A DNA stretch of 64,000 bases, from NCBI RefSeq assembly GCF_036345995.1, contig NZ_CP107796.1, positions 3,782,001-3,846,000 on the forward strand, given 5' to 3'. Made by a program: the position numbers and the translations under genes. This document shows, one piece after another, positions 53,921-64,000 of this stretch. This stretch comes from Streptomyces sp. NBC_00557 (GTDB lineage Bacteria > Actinomycetota > Actinomycetes > Streptomycetales > Streptomycetaceae). The notes under the pieces were generated by a model. It did no database searches. It was not told the DNA's origin and saw nothing but the letters and a program-made list of their open reading frames with translations. The number at the start of each line of letters is the position of its first letter. The first letter of the stretch is position 1.

Positions 53921-55558
53921 TCAGTACCGGGGATGCACCAGTGTCGACGCGGGCAGGCCCCCGATGCGGGTCCGGTCCGCTGCCCTGGCGTCCGCTCCCA
54001 GTGCCGCCGGGGTGAGAGTGCGCAGTCGGCCGGGAGCCAGGCGGAGCGGTGGTGGGATGGTTCCGGGCCGGGCCAGCAGGAAGCCCCAGTCGTGCGGGGC
54101 GCCGGACGCGGCCGCCGAGCGGTCGGGGCCGGCCGGGAAGCCGGAGTCGTGGCCGACGACGCGGTAGGGCGAGCCGGCGAAGCCGGCGGCGCGCAGGGTC
54201 GCGGCCACCGTCCAGAAGACGCGGGGCCGGGTGGTGACGGACCCGGCGTGGACGACGAGCCGGCCGCCGGGGGCGAGGACGCGGCGGGCCAGGCCGTAGA
54301 ACTCCTGGGAGTACAGCTTGGTGCTCGCGGTGATGCCGGGGTCGGGGAGGTCGGCGATCACGACGTCGTACGCCGCCGCGGGCGCCCCGCGCAGCCAGCC
54401 GAGGGCGTCGGCGGTGACGGTGCGGACGCGGGGGTCGTCGTAGACGTGGCCGTTGGCGGCGGTCAGGCCGGGGTCGTGGCGGGCCAGGCGGATCAGGCCG
54501 GGGTCGAGTTCGACGACGTCGACGCGGCGCACCCCGCCGTGGCGCAGCGCCTCGCGGGCGGCCAGGCCGTCGCCGCCGCCGAGGATCAGCACGCGCGCGT
54601 GCGGGCCGCCGGACAGCGCGGGGTGCACGAGGGCCTCGGCGTACCGGCGCTCGTCGCGGCCGCCGGCGCGCAGCCGGCCGTCCAGGAACAGGTCGAGGGG
54701 CGCGCCGCCGCTGCCGCCGGTCAGGACGACCTCCTGGACGTCGGTCTGTTCGGCGACCCGGACGTCCGTGCCGTACACGGCGCGCCGGGCGGCGCGTTCG
54801 AAGTCGTCGGCGAGGGCGGCGGCGGACGCGAGGACGCCGAGGACGGTGAGGCCGACGAGGAGCAGGGTCCAGCGGGCCCGGCGGGTCAGGTCGCGGCGGA
54901 ACAGGCCGAGGACCAGGGCGCCGCCGGCGACCACGTTGACCGTGCCGGTGAGCAGGGCGCCGGTCAACTGGCCGAGGAACGGCAGGAGAAGGAAGGGGAA
55001 GGCGAGACCGCCGACCAGCGCGCCGACGTAGTCCGCGGCGAACAGGTCGGCCACCGCGCCGCCCGCGTCCTGCCGGCGGATGCGCTGGATCAGCTCCATC
55101 AGCAGCGGGACCTCGGCGCCGATGAGCAGGCCGATGGCGAGGGAGAAGGCGACCAGCAGGCAGCGCGGGCCCTCGGCCCACAGCCCGCCCCAGCCGCCGG
55201 TCCAGGCGAAGACGGCGTACAGCACCATCGCGCTGCACCCGCCGACCAGGGCGAGCGCGGTCTCGATCGCGCCGAAGCCGGCGGCGGCGTGCCAGCGCAG
55301 CCGCTTCGCGGCGAGGGAGCCGATGCCCATCGCGAACACCATCACGGAGAGCACGACGGAGGCCTGGGTGACCGAGTCTCCGATCAAGTACGAGGCGAAG
55401 GCGACGAGTTCGAGTTCGTACACGAGTCCGCAGGCCGCGCAGACGAAGACGCACACGAGGACCAGGAACCGCCCGGTGCCGGGCCGGACGGGCAGCAGGG
55501 CCGGACCCGTCCAGGGGGGCGGGGCGCCCGGGGGCGCGGGGGCGTGCGGTTCGATCAC
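53921..55558 (-). CDS. Fused polyamine aminopropyltransferase (membrane spermidine synthase)
   Basis: 545 residues from GTG 55558. The N-terminal part has seven or more membrane helices, starting [22 protein letters not shown] near residue 31. The C-terminal part is a spermidine-synthase-like Rossmann domain with [16 protein letters not shown] near residue 325, [11 protein letters not shown] near 345 and VIADLPDPG near 399. Such fused forms make polyamines at the membrane face or use other acceptors; activity is inferred. It shares an upstream region with DUF2617 only by position, both being on the minus strand. Confidence 0.92.
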   Translation of the reverse strand: MIEPHAPAPPGAPPPWTGPALLPVRPGTGRFLVLVCVFVCAACGLVYELELVAFASYLIGDSVTQASVVLSVMVFAMGIGSLAAKRLRWHAAAGFGAIETALALVGGCSAMVLYAVFAWTGGWGGLWAEGPRCLLVAFSLAIGLLIGAEVPLLMELIQRIRRQDAGGAVADLFAADYVGALVGGLAFPFLLLPFLGQLTGALLTGTVNVVAGGALVLGLFRRDLTRRARWTLLLVGLTVLGVLASAAALADDFERAARRAVYGTDVRVAEQTDVQEVVLTGGSGGAPLDLFLDGRLRAGGRDERRYAEALVHPALSGGPHARVLILGGGDGLAAREALRHGGVRRVDVVELDPGLIRLARHDPGLTAANGHVYDDPRVRTVTADALGWLRGAPAAAYDVVIADLPDPGITASTKLYSQEFYGLARRVLAPGGRLVVHAGSVTTRPRVFWTVAATLRAAGFAGSPYRVVGHDSGFPAGPDRSAAASGAPHDWGFLLARPGTIPPPLRLAPGRLRTLTPAALGADARAADRTRIGGLPASTLVHPRY

Positions 55559-55656
55559 CCTGCGACGTTACGTCACGCGCTCGGGACGCTTCGTCACCCA
55601 CACGTGTGGATCTGGGGGCATTTGAGCCCCCGTGGGTTTATGTCACCGATCTTCGG

Positions 55657-56181
55657 TCAACCGGCGTTGCTCACCGGCACCCGCACCCCGACCCGGGTCC
55701 GGGTGGCCACCAACTGCCCGTCCTGCGGGTAGGCGTGCCAGGTACGCCAGTGCACCTGGCCCTCGTGACGCTGGGCCAGCATCGCGGTGAAGGCGTGCGG
55801 GCTGCCCGGGAAGACGCCGACGAGGCCGTGCGGGTGGTCGGAGACGAGGGCCAGCAACTCCTGGGCGCGGCCCGCGAAGGAGCCGGGCGTGAGCACCTCG
55901 ACGCGCGCCGCGAACTCGTACTCCCAGTCGCCGACCCGCTTGGCCACGCCGAGCGGCAGCGGGGTGCTGGAGCCGGGGATGCACGCGACCGTCTCCGAGC
56001 AGCTGCCTCGCTCCTGGTCCAGCAGCACCTGGTGGGACGCGCCGAGGAGTCTCAACTGGAGCTTGGCATCGGTCAGTTCGAGGTCGAGGGTGGCCAGGGC
56101 CGGCAGCGGTTCGCGTCCCAGGGCCCAGGCTAGGTCGGCTGCGCGCGTATCGGTGTAGGAGGTGTTCAGGGTCGTGAGCAT
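55657..56181 (-). CDS. DUF2617 family protein
   Basis: 174 residues from ATG 56181, preceded by GGAG. The DUF2617 pattern is apparent: LNTSYTDTRAADLAWALGREPLPALATLDL at the start, SCSETVACIPGSSTPLP near residue 79 and FPGSPHAFTAMLAQ near 124. Beta-rich and soluble. Unknown function. It lies 98 bases upstream of the spermidine synthase gene on the same strand and may share its transcript. Confidence 0.88.
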   Translation of the reverse strand: MLTTLNTSYTDTRAADLAWALGREPLPALATLDLELTDAKLQLRLLGASHQVLLDQERGSCSETVACIPGSSTPLPLGVAKRVGDWEYEFAARVEVLTPGSFAGRAQELLALVSDHPHGLVGVFPGSPHAFTAMLAQRHEGQVHWRTWHAYPQDGQLVATRTRVGVRVPVSNAG

Positions 56182-56645
56182 GGATCGGCTCCGCTAACAC
56201 GCGATGAGGGGGAGATCGGCCACGTCAGCCCAGCCGGCTCCGCCGGAGTGGGCAGTCTCAGGGACAATCCGGGGGCTGCGTTGGCGATTTAGAGGGAATC
56301 ATGAACAGAGGCACCCCCACAGCGTTTTTACCCAACTTCGTGGGGTTTCCATCCCTCAGGGGACCGTACTGTTCAACTGTTCAACCATGGCGCACGCCTG
56401 GCGCGCGGAACGGCCCCCAAGCGCCGGGCACGCTGAACACAACGGCGAGGTCGGGCCCCAGGACACGCGGGCGCCGGACACCTGACACGGACCGGCGCCC
56501 ACGGGCCGTCGTCACCGCCGAACACCCGGAAGAGCAGCGCGCCGGCCTCCGTCAGCCACTCACCTCACCGTCAGCCGGGCAGCCCCGCGTCAGCCGCCCA
56601 GCCCCGAGTCAGCCGCCCAGCCTCATGTCAACTGCCCGCCCCGCG
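56182..56645. other. Intergenic region, DUF2617 promoter side and repeats
   Basis: 464 bases. The part near 56280-56390 is relatively AT-rich, with a tandem CTGTTCAA (56369-56376 and 56377-56384) and a run of T at 56325-56329, and should hold the DUF2617 promoter on the minus strand. The far end carries the 19-bp tandem repeats described separately. No gene is supported. Confidence 0.5.
56570..56645 (-). repeat. 19-bp tandem repeats at the 3' end of the Cys/His-rich gene
   Basis: Units at 56570-56588, 56589-56607, 56608-56626 (19 bp, core GTCAGCCGCCCAGCC) and a diverged 18-bp unit at 56627-56644, running into GTCAGCC at 56645, which contains the gene's stop codon. On the minus strand each unit repeats the GGCGGCTGAC ending of the gene. 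Confidence 0.8.
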
Positions 56646-56990
56646 TCAGCCGCCTCCCCCGCAACCGCCGCCGCAGCCGCCGCCTCCCCCGCAGCCGCCG
56701 CCTCCGCAGCCGTGCCCGCCCCCGCACGAGTGGCCGCCCCCGCAGGAGTGGTGGCCGCCGTGGTGTCCCCCGTGGCTTCCCGAGGACGACCCCGAGTCCC
56801 CGGCCCACCAGCTGGCGCCGCCCCCGGCCGCCCCCGAGGACGACGCCGAGCGGTACGTACGGAACCGGGACGGACGGCCGCCGCCCTTCCCGGGCGGCAC
56901 CGCGCGCCGCCGGCTCCGCGACCCGCCCGCCAGCGCCGTGCACGCCACGATCGCCGCCACGACCAGGATGAAGATGATGCCCGCAACCAC
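56646..56990 (-). CDS. Small membrane protein with Cys/His/Gly-rich tail
   Basis: 114 residues from GTG 56990, with AAGGAGGG seven bases before it. One N-terminal membrane helix (residues 1-20, VVAGIIFILVVAAIVACTAL) is followed by a basic segment, then a Ser/Gly-rich part and a low-complexity tail in which His and Cys alternate with Gly (about 8 His and 9 Cys in the last 45 residues). Similar tails occur in TPM-linked proteins. Metal binding is inferred from composition alone. Confidence 0.65.
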   Translation of the reverse strand: MVAGIIFILVVAAIVACTALAGGSRSRRRAVPPGKGGGRPSRFRTYRSASSSGAAGGGASWWAGDSGSSSGSHGGHHGGHHSCGGGHSCGGGHGCGGGGCGGGGGCGGGCGGGG

Positions 56991-57108
56991 GGCGTCACCC
57001 TCCTTCCGTTCCCCCGAAGCGGCCCCCCGTGGACCGCCGTGCACGGGGGATGCCCGGCCGCCTCGGGACGCAAAGCAGAGTTGAGGAACTCCAGAGCTTG
57101 GGCGCAGG

Positions 57109-58293
57109 ATGGCCGGCATGACCTCCAGCGCACGCCCTCACCTGAACCGCCGGCTGGCCGCGTTCGGTACGACGATCTTCGCCGAGATGTCCGCGCTCGC
57201 CCTGTCGACCGGGTCGATCAACCTCGGCCAGGGCTTCCCCGACACCGACGGCCCCGAGGAGGTGCGGGAGGCGGCGGTGCGGGCGCTGCGCGAGGGCCGC
57301 GGCAACCAGTACCCGCCGGGCCCGGGCATCCCGGAGCTGCGCACCGCGATCGCCGCGCACCAGCTGCGCCGGTACGGGCTGAGCTACGACCCCGACACCG
57401 AGGTGCTGGTCACGGCGGGCGCCACGGAGGCGATCGCGGCGGCGCTGCTGGCGCTGGTGGAGCCGGGTGACGAGGTCGTCGCCCTGGAGCCGTACTACGA
57501 CTCCTACGCGGCGAGCATCGCGATGGCGGGCGGCACGCGGGTGCCGGTCACCCTGCGCCCGCACGAGGGCTCCTTCCGCCTGGACCTGGACGAGCTGCGC
57601 GCCGCCGTCACCGGCCGCACCCGGCTGCTGCTGATCAACACCCCGCACAATCCGACGGGCACGGTCCTCACCCGCGCCGAGCTGGCCGCGGTCGCCGAGC
57701 TGGCGGTCGAGCGGGACCTGCTGGTGGTCACGGACGAGGTCTACGAGCACCTGGTCTTCGACGACGCCGAGCACCTGCCCCTCGCGTCCTTCCCCGGCAT
57801 GCGCGACCGCACGGTGACGATCGGCTCGGCCGGCAAGACGTTCTCCTTCACGGGCTGGAAGGTCGGCTGGGTGACGTCCGCGCCCGGGCTGGTGGCCGCG
57901 GTGCGCTCGGCGAAGCAGTTCCTGACGTACGTCTCCTCCGGCCCCTTCCAGTACGCGGTGGCCGAGGCGCTCGCGCTGCCGGACTCCTACTTCGAGGAGT
58001 TCCGCCGGTCCATGCTGGCCCGGCGGGACATCCTGGCGCGGGGGCTGGCGGAGGCGGGGTTCGAGGTCTTCGTGCCGTCCGGTACCTACTTCATCACCAC
58101 CGACATCCGGCCCCTCGGCGAGAAGGACGGCTTCGCCTTCTGCCGGGCCCTGCCGGAACGGGCGGGTGTGGTCGCCATTCCGAACGCCGTGTTCTACGAC
58201 GACCGGGAGGCGGGCGCGCCGTACGTGCGCTTCGCCTTCTGCAAGAGGGAGGACGTGCTCCGGGAGGCGGCCGAACGGCTCCGGGCGCTGTGA
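57109..58293 (+). CDS. Class I/II PLP aminotransferase
   Basis: 394 residues from ATG 57109 (ATG 57118 is an alternative). Features are SINLGQGFPDTDGPEEV near residue 37, GNQYPPGPGIPELRTAIA near 64, INTPHNPTGTVL near 180, DEVYEHLVFD near 210 and the PLP lysine in SAGKTFSFTGWKVGW near 245, with FVPSGTYF and VRFAFC at the end. This type covers kynurenine/methionine aminotransferases and actinobacterial N-succinyldiaminopimelate aminotransferases; I cannot choose. Divergent from the Cys/His-rich gene. Confidence 0.93.
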   Translation: MAGMTSSARPHLNRRLAAFGTTIFAEMSALALSTGSINLGQGFPDTDGPEEVREAAVRALREGRGNQYPPGPGIPELRTAIAAHQLRRYGLSYDPDTEVLVTAGATEAIAAALLALVEPGDEVVALEPYYDSYAASIAMAGGTRVPVTLRPHEGSFRLDLDELRAAVTGRTRLLLINTPHNPTGTVLTRAELAAVAELAVERDLLVVTDEVYEHLVFDDAEHLPLASFPGMRDRTVTIGSAGKTFSFTGWKVGWVTSAPGLVAAVRSAKQFLTYVSSGPFQYAVAEALALPDSYFEEFRRSMLARRDILARGLAEAGFEVFVPSGTYFITTDIRPLGEKDGFAFCRALPERAGVVAIPNAVFYDDREAGAPYVRFAFCKREDVLREAAERLRAL

Positions 58294-58410
58294 GCGCCCC
58301 GTAGCACGCGGGGCCGCGCCCCCGGGCGGCCCCGCAGACGGGTGACCGCGGGCGGCGCATCGGCGGTGCACCGTGCGGGCGTGCCGCGTTCTCGCGCATG
58401 GTGCTCAGAT

Positions 58411-59631
58411 GTGACCCACGCCGGCCCCGCCCACGCCAGCCCAACCCGTGCCCCGGCCCTCGCCCCGCCCCGGGCCGCCTCGAAGCCGGTGCGGCGGGAC
58501 CGTACCGGTCCGTCGCTGCTGGGCGCGGGGGGTGTCGCCGTGGGCCTCTTCCTCGGGGTCCGGCTCACCGGTGCGGCCGTGCTGGCCCTCGTCGCGCATG
58601 TCGCCGGCCGGGATCCGCTGCGGCTGCTCGCGCGGTCCTGGGACTCGGTGTGGTACCTGGGCATCGCCGCCCACGGCTACGGGCACGACCTGCCCTCCCA
58701 CGACCCGGGCCCGCACAGCGACCTCGCGTTCTTCCCGCTGTACCCGGCGCTGCTGCGGGCGGTGACCGCGCTCACCCCGGTCGGCGGGGGCGCCGCCGGG
58801 CTGCTGATCTCCTGGGCCGGAGCCGCCGTGGCCGCCGCCGGGATCCACGCGATCGGCACACGGCTGCACGGGCCGGCCACCGGTGTCGCGCTGGTGCTGC
58901 TGTGGGGGCTGCTGCCGCACGCGGTGGTGCTGTCGATGGCGTACACCGAGCCGGTGCTGACCGCGTTCGCGGCCTGGTCGCTGTACGCGGTGCTGGCCGG
59001 GGACTGGCTGTGGGCGGGCACGCTCGCGGCGGGCGCCGGGCTGGCGAGGCCGAACGGGTTCGCGGTCGCCGTCGCGGTGCTGGCGGCGGCCGGGGCCGAG
59101 CTGTGGCGGCGGCGCGGACGGGTTTCCCACAGGCTGTGGACGGGCGCGGCGCTCGCCCCGCTGGGCTGGACCGCGTACGTGCTGTGGGCCGGCCGGCGCA
59201 GGGGGGACCTGTTCGGGGGCTACTTCGAGGTGCAGCGGCAGTGGGGGTCGACGTTCGACTTCGGGCACGGCTCGCTGCTGTTCCTGCGCTCGGTGCTGCT
59301 GCACGGCAGCCGGTTCGTGTTCCCGATGGCGCTGGTCCTGGTCGCGGTGGCGACGGTGCTGTACGCGCTGCTGGTGCTGGACCGCGCCCCGCTGCCGCTG
59401 CTGGTGTTCAGCGGGGTACTGCTGCTGGTCGTGCTCGGCGGGTCGGGCTTCTTCGAGTGCAAGCCGCGGTTCCTGCTGCCGGCGTTCCCGCTGCTGCTGC
59501 CGGCGGCGCGGAGCCTGGCGCGAACGGCGCGAGCCCGGCCCTGGCACGCGACCGTGCTGGTCGGGGCCCTGGCCGGGCTCGGCTATGCCTACGGCGCGTA
59601 CCTGGTGGTGTACGCGCACAAGCCGCTGTAG
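58411..59631 (+). CDS. Multi-pass membrane glycosyltransferase, mannosyltransferase (PIG-V-like)
   Basis: 406 residues from GTG 58411; a longer frame upstream has no support. About ten membrane helices. The motif RSWDSVWYLGIAAHGY near residue 75 (acidic residue after the first helix), FFPLYPALLRAV near 108, and LARPNGFAVAV near 210 match the PIG-V/DUF2029-type membrane mannosyltransferases that use polyprenyl-phosphate sugars outside the membrane. The C-terminal loop FFECKPRFLLPAFP is also shared. Target glycan unknown. Confidence 0.85.
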   Translation: MTHAGPAHASPTRAPALAPPRAASKPVRRDRTGPSLLGAGGVAVGLFLGVRLTGAAVLALVAHVAGRDPLRLLARSWDSVWYLGIAAHGYGHDLPSHDPGPHSDLAFFPLYPALLRAVTALTPVGGGAAGLLISWAGAAVAAAGIHAIGTRLHGPATGVALVLLWGLLPHAVVLSMAYTEPVLTAFAAWSLYAVLAGDWLWAGTLAAGAGLARPNGFAVAVAVLAAAGAELWRRRGRVSHRLWTGAALAPLGWTAYVLWAGRRRGDLFGGYFEVQRQWGSTFDFGHGSLLFLRSVLLHGSRFVFPMALVLVAVATVLYALLVLDRAPLPLLVFSGVLLLVVLGGSGFFECKPRFLLPAFPLLLPAARSLARTARARPWHATVLVGALAGLGYAYGAYLVVYAHKPL

Positions 59632-59646
59632 ACGGGGACGCGCGGG

Positions 59647-60186
59647 CTACTCGGCGTCGTCCTCGGGGTTCTCGGGCTCGTCCGCCTCGTTGACCTCCTG
59701 CTCCAGGCCGAGCTGCTCGACGAGCCAGCGGTCGAACTCGATCGCGGCCCGCACCCAGCTGACGGTCGAGGAGACGAAGTGGTTGATGTCGACGCCCGTG
59801 CCGATCAGCATCTGGGCCTCGCCGATCAGCCGGACGGTGCCGTCGTCGTGGGTGTGGGTGTACACCTTGGGCCACAGGGTGCGGCGGTTCCAGTCGTCGA
59901 CGGACTCCAGCAGCTGCGGCTTCTCGTCGATCTTGTGCGGGCGGTCGTAGAACGTCCGCACCGAGAAGACGGCCTGCTCGGCCTCTCCGCGGAACATGAA
60001 GTAGGTGCGGAACTGCTCCCACGGCGCCGCGAGGTCACCCTCCTCGTCGACGACGTACTTCAGCTCCATCTGGTCGAGGAGCTGCTTCACGAGATCCTGA
60101 TCCGGGACGACGGGGCCCGCCGGTCCTTGGGGCTGCGGTTCGGGCTGGCCCCCGAAGTTCGGAATCGAGGACGGGTCGATGCTCAC
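59647..60186 (-). CDS. YbjN domain-containing protein
   Basis: 179 residues from GTG 60186, with AAGGGAAG about 7 bases before it. After a Pro/Gln-rich N-terminal 30 residues comes a YbjN-like (sensory transduction) fold: LVKQLLDQMELKYVVDEEGDLAAPW, FMFRGEAEQAVFSVRTFYD and LIGEAQMLIGTGVDINHFVSSTVSWV. The C-terminus is acidic. Distantly related to type III chaperones; function in actinobacteria unknown. Convergent with the mannosyltransferase gene. Confidence 0.85.
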   Translation of the reverse strand: MSIDPSSIPNFGGQPEPQPQGPAGPVVPDQDLVKQLLDQMELKYVVDEEGDLAAPWEQFRTYFMFRGEAEQAVFSVRTFYDRPHKIDEKPQLLESVDDWNRRTLWPKVYTHTHDDGTVRLIGEAQMLIGTGVDINHFVSSTVSWVRAAIEFDRWLVEQLGLEQEVNEADEPENPEDDAE

Positions 60187-60385
60187 CGTGTACTTCCCTT
60201 CATGCGGATTCCGCCATCCTCCCCCATGCGGGGAGGGGGGAGGCAAGCCCCGACGCCCCCTGTCCGCCATTGGCTGACATGATTCCGGCCCAGGGGCGGC
60301 GGGCTGTCGCGCGGGCGGGGGCGCAGGCGGCGCAGCGGGGTGTACGGCACACGGCTGAACAGCGGCTTCGTGAACACGGACAGGT

Positions 60386-60420
60386 GACGTACGAGGGCCC
60401 TCAGCAGGCCCTCGTACGTC
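60386..60420 (-). terminator. Terminator of clpB
   Basis: Perfect 14-bp inverted repeat GACGTACGAGGGCC (60386-60399) and GGCCCTCGTACGTC (60407-60420), loop 7 bases, 23 bases after the clpB stop. Confidence 0.85.
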
Positions 60421-60443
60421 TCTCGGCGTTCACCGTGTGAGCG

Positions 60444-63041
<2,598 letters not shown>

Positions 63042-63101
63042 GTCGTCCGTTCTCCTCCTCGGCCGCACTCTTCCACTGCTGACTTAATCAGCGTACACAA
63101 A

Positions 63102-63122
63102 GTTGAGTCTATTCCGCTCAAG
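63102..63122 (-). promoter_or_regulatory. HAIR-type HspR operator upstream of clpB
   Basis: On the minus strand the sequence reads CTTGAGC-N7-ACTCAAC, an almost perfect match to the HspR-associated inverted repeat (HAIR) consensus CTTGAGT-N7-ACTCAAG: 12 of 14 arm positions. It lies 61 bases upstream of the clpB start, in the 129-base divergent spacer shared with the F420-type oxidoreductase gene. Confidence 0.85.
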
Positions 63123-63170
63123 GCTGGGACGGTAGGGCGGAAACCGGGGCGGGCGGCTAGGTTGCGGTGC

Positions 63171-63563
63171 ATGGTGAACCACTCCGAGCAGTACCTGGCC
63201 TTCTGGCGCGAACGCCATCTGTGCACGCTGACCACGCTCCGGCCCGACGGCAGTCCCCACGTGGTCCCGGTGGGGGTGACGTACGACGCGGCGGCCGGAC
63301 TGGCCAGGGTGATCACCAACGGAACCAGCGCGAAGGTGCGGCACGTGCGCGCGGCGGGGGCCGAGGGCGCCCGGGTCGCGGTGTGCCAGGTGGACGGCCG
63401 GCGCTGGGCCACGCTGGAGGGCCGGGCGCGGGTGCGGACGCAGGCCGACCGGGTGGCGGAGGCGGAGAAGCGGTACGCCGAGCGGTACGACCGGGTGCCG
63501 TCGCCCAATCCGGCGCGCGTGGTGATCGAGATCGAGGTGGAGCGGGCGCTGGGCAACCTGTGA
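63171..63563 (+). CDS. PPOX-class F420-type oxidoreductase
   Basis: 130 residues from ATG 63171. The split-barrel flavin/F420 fold shows as YLAFWRERHLCTLTTLRPDGSPHVVPVG near the start, GTSAKVRHVRA near residue 50 and WATLEGRARV near 82. Such TIGR03618-like proteins reduce small molecules or bind F420. Divergent from clpB, sharing the HAIR-containing region, so heat-shock co-regulation is possible. Ends before a strong bidirectional terminator. Confidence 0.9.
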   Translation: MVNHSEQYLAFWRERHLCTLTTLRPDGSPHVVPVGVTYDAAAGLARVITNGTSAKVRHVRAAGAEGARVAVCQVDGRRWATLEGRARVRTQADRVAEAEKRYAERYDRVPSPNPARVVIEIEVERALGNL

Positions 63564-63651
63564 CGGGACGCCGGGGCGCGAGCGAACAGTTTCGGCCACC
63601 TTGGCGGCGCGCTCATACCGGCGCATGCCATGACATACCGCCGGAAAACGC

Positions 63652-63690
63652 CAGCGGCGTCACCGTGTTCAGGTCACGGTGACGCCGCTG
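63652..63690. terminator. Strong bidirectional terminator
   Basis: Perfect 16-bp inverted repeat (63652-63667 with 63675-63690), loop TTCAGGT, between the F420-type gene (+) and the convergent partial gene. On the minus strand the stem is followed by a short run CGTTTTCC. Confidence 0.9.
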
Positions 63691-63734
63691 CGGGGGGAAG
63701 CACCTGAGCGATCTTTTACGACGGGGGAATCGCG

Positions 63735-64000
63735 TCAGGCACTGCGGGGGGTGGCCGAGATGGTCCTCAGGTCCTGGTCCGCCGGCTCGGCGAGCCGGTG
63801 GTCCCGCTGGTCGAGATTCACAAAGATCATTCCGTACCGTACGGCACAGCGCACGGGCTGGGGGGCGCCGCGCGGCTTGCGCAGGCACCGGTACGCCCGC
63901 ACGTCCTCGTCCGCGTCCCGCGTCACGACGACCGGCTCGCCGAACACCGTCACCATCAGCGAGTCACCGCTGTGCGGGATGGCGGTGACCAGGTCGATGA
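63735..64000 (-). CDS. Hypothetical protein, C-terminal part
   Basis: Frame entering from the right edge and ending at 63735; 87 residues visible. Readable pieces are LVTAIPHSGDSLMVTVFGEPV and RCAVRYGMIFVNLDQRDH, ending in TPRSA. No family recognised and the start is outside the window. Confidence 0.6.
   Translation of the reverse strand, partial: IDLVTAIPHSGDSLMVTVFGEPVVVTRDADEDVRAYRCLRKPRGAPQPVRCAVRYGMIFVNLDQRDHRLAEPADQDLRTISATPRSA

Overview
The window reads as a piece of a Streptomyces (or very close actinomycete) chromosome core. The sequence is very GC-rich, genes are tightly packed with many GTG and TTG starts and 4-8 bp stop/start overlaps, and it carries families typical of streptomycetes (DUF397 with a Scr1-type XRE regulator, DUF5063, DUF3151, DUF2617, F420-type PPOX, HspR-type operator before clpB). 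From memory, the order ask-asd-sigma, recR-ybaB, SLATT, kinase, purA, kynU-kynA, fba-pyrE, clpB resembles the S. coelicolor SCO36xx region; I could not align it.

Layout. 1-6.2 kb: end of a GYD-domain gene, a secreted Asp-box beta-propeller, two exported Met/His-rich proteins (possible copper handling) and an isoprenylcysteine methyltransferase-like membrane protein. 6.4-16.5 kb: nadE, a Nudix hydrolase, a coupled TIGR03943/permease pair, a TrkA-domain channel-like protein, an S9 peptidase, a methyltransferase and SURF1. 16.5-21.1 kb: ECF-type sigma factor with a coupled membrane partner, and the ask-asd operon. 21.2-25.4 kb: an accessory-looking patch with a TauE/SafE remnant, an Uma2 protein, a winged-helix/zinc protein, a Scr1/DUF397 pair and a primase-like small protein. 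25.4-29.5 kb: ybaB-recR-DUF5063 operon, a SLATT protein with striking 10-bp repeats before its start, and a receptor Ser/Thr kinase.

29.7-45 kb: class-III aminotransferase and GntR regulator separated by a large nested palindrome, small proteins, a Tat-exported 5'-nucleotidase, purA, a degenerate DAG-kinase-like protein, a MarR/GbsR regulator divergent from an ABC exporter, a P450, and a NarL-type two-component system. 45-48.3 kb: tryptophan-to-anthranilate catabolism (kynA, kynU, and an alpha/beta hydrolase likely to be kynurenine formamidase), with a four-copy 21-bp repeat built on the terminator hairpin after kynU. 48.5-64 kb: DUF3151, an MFS exporter, fba, pyrE, aldose epimerase, SRPBCC protein, fused spermidine synthase, DUF2617, a Cys/His/Gly-rich small protein, an aminotransferase, a membrane mannosyltransferase-like protein, YbjN, clpB under an HspR-type operator, an F420-type oxidoreductase and a partial gene.

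No rRNA, CRISPR array, intact insertion sequence or prophage was seen, and no tRNA that I can support. No clear defence island or complete novel system stands out. The most unusual signals are small: helically phased repeats upstream of the SLATT gene, the nested palindrome upstream of the GntR gene, the terminator-derived tandem repeats after kynU, and the 3'-end tandem repeats of the Cys/His-rich gene.
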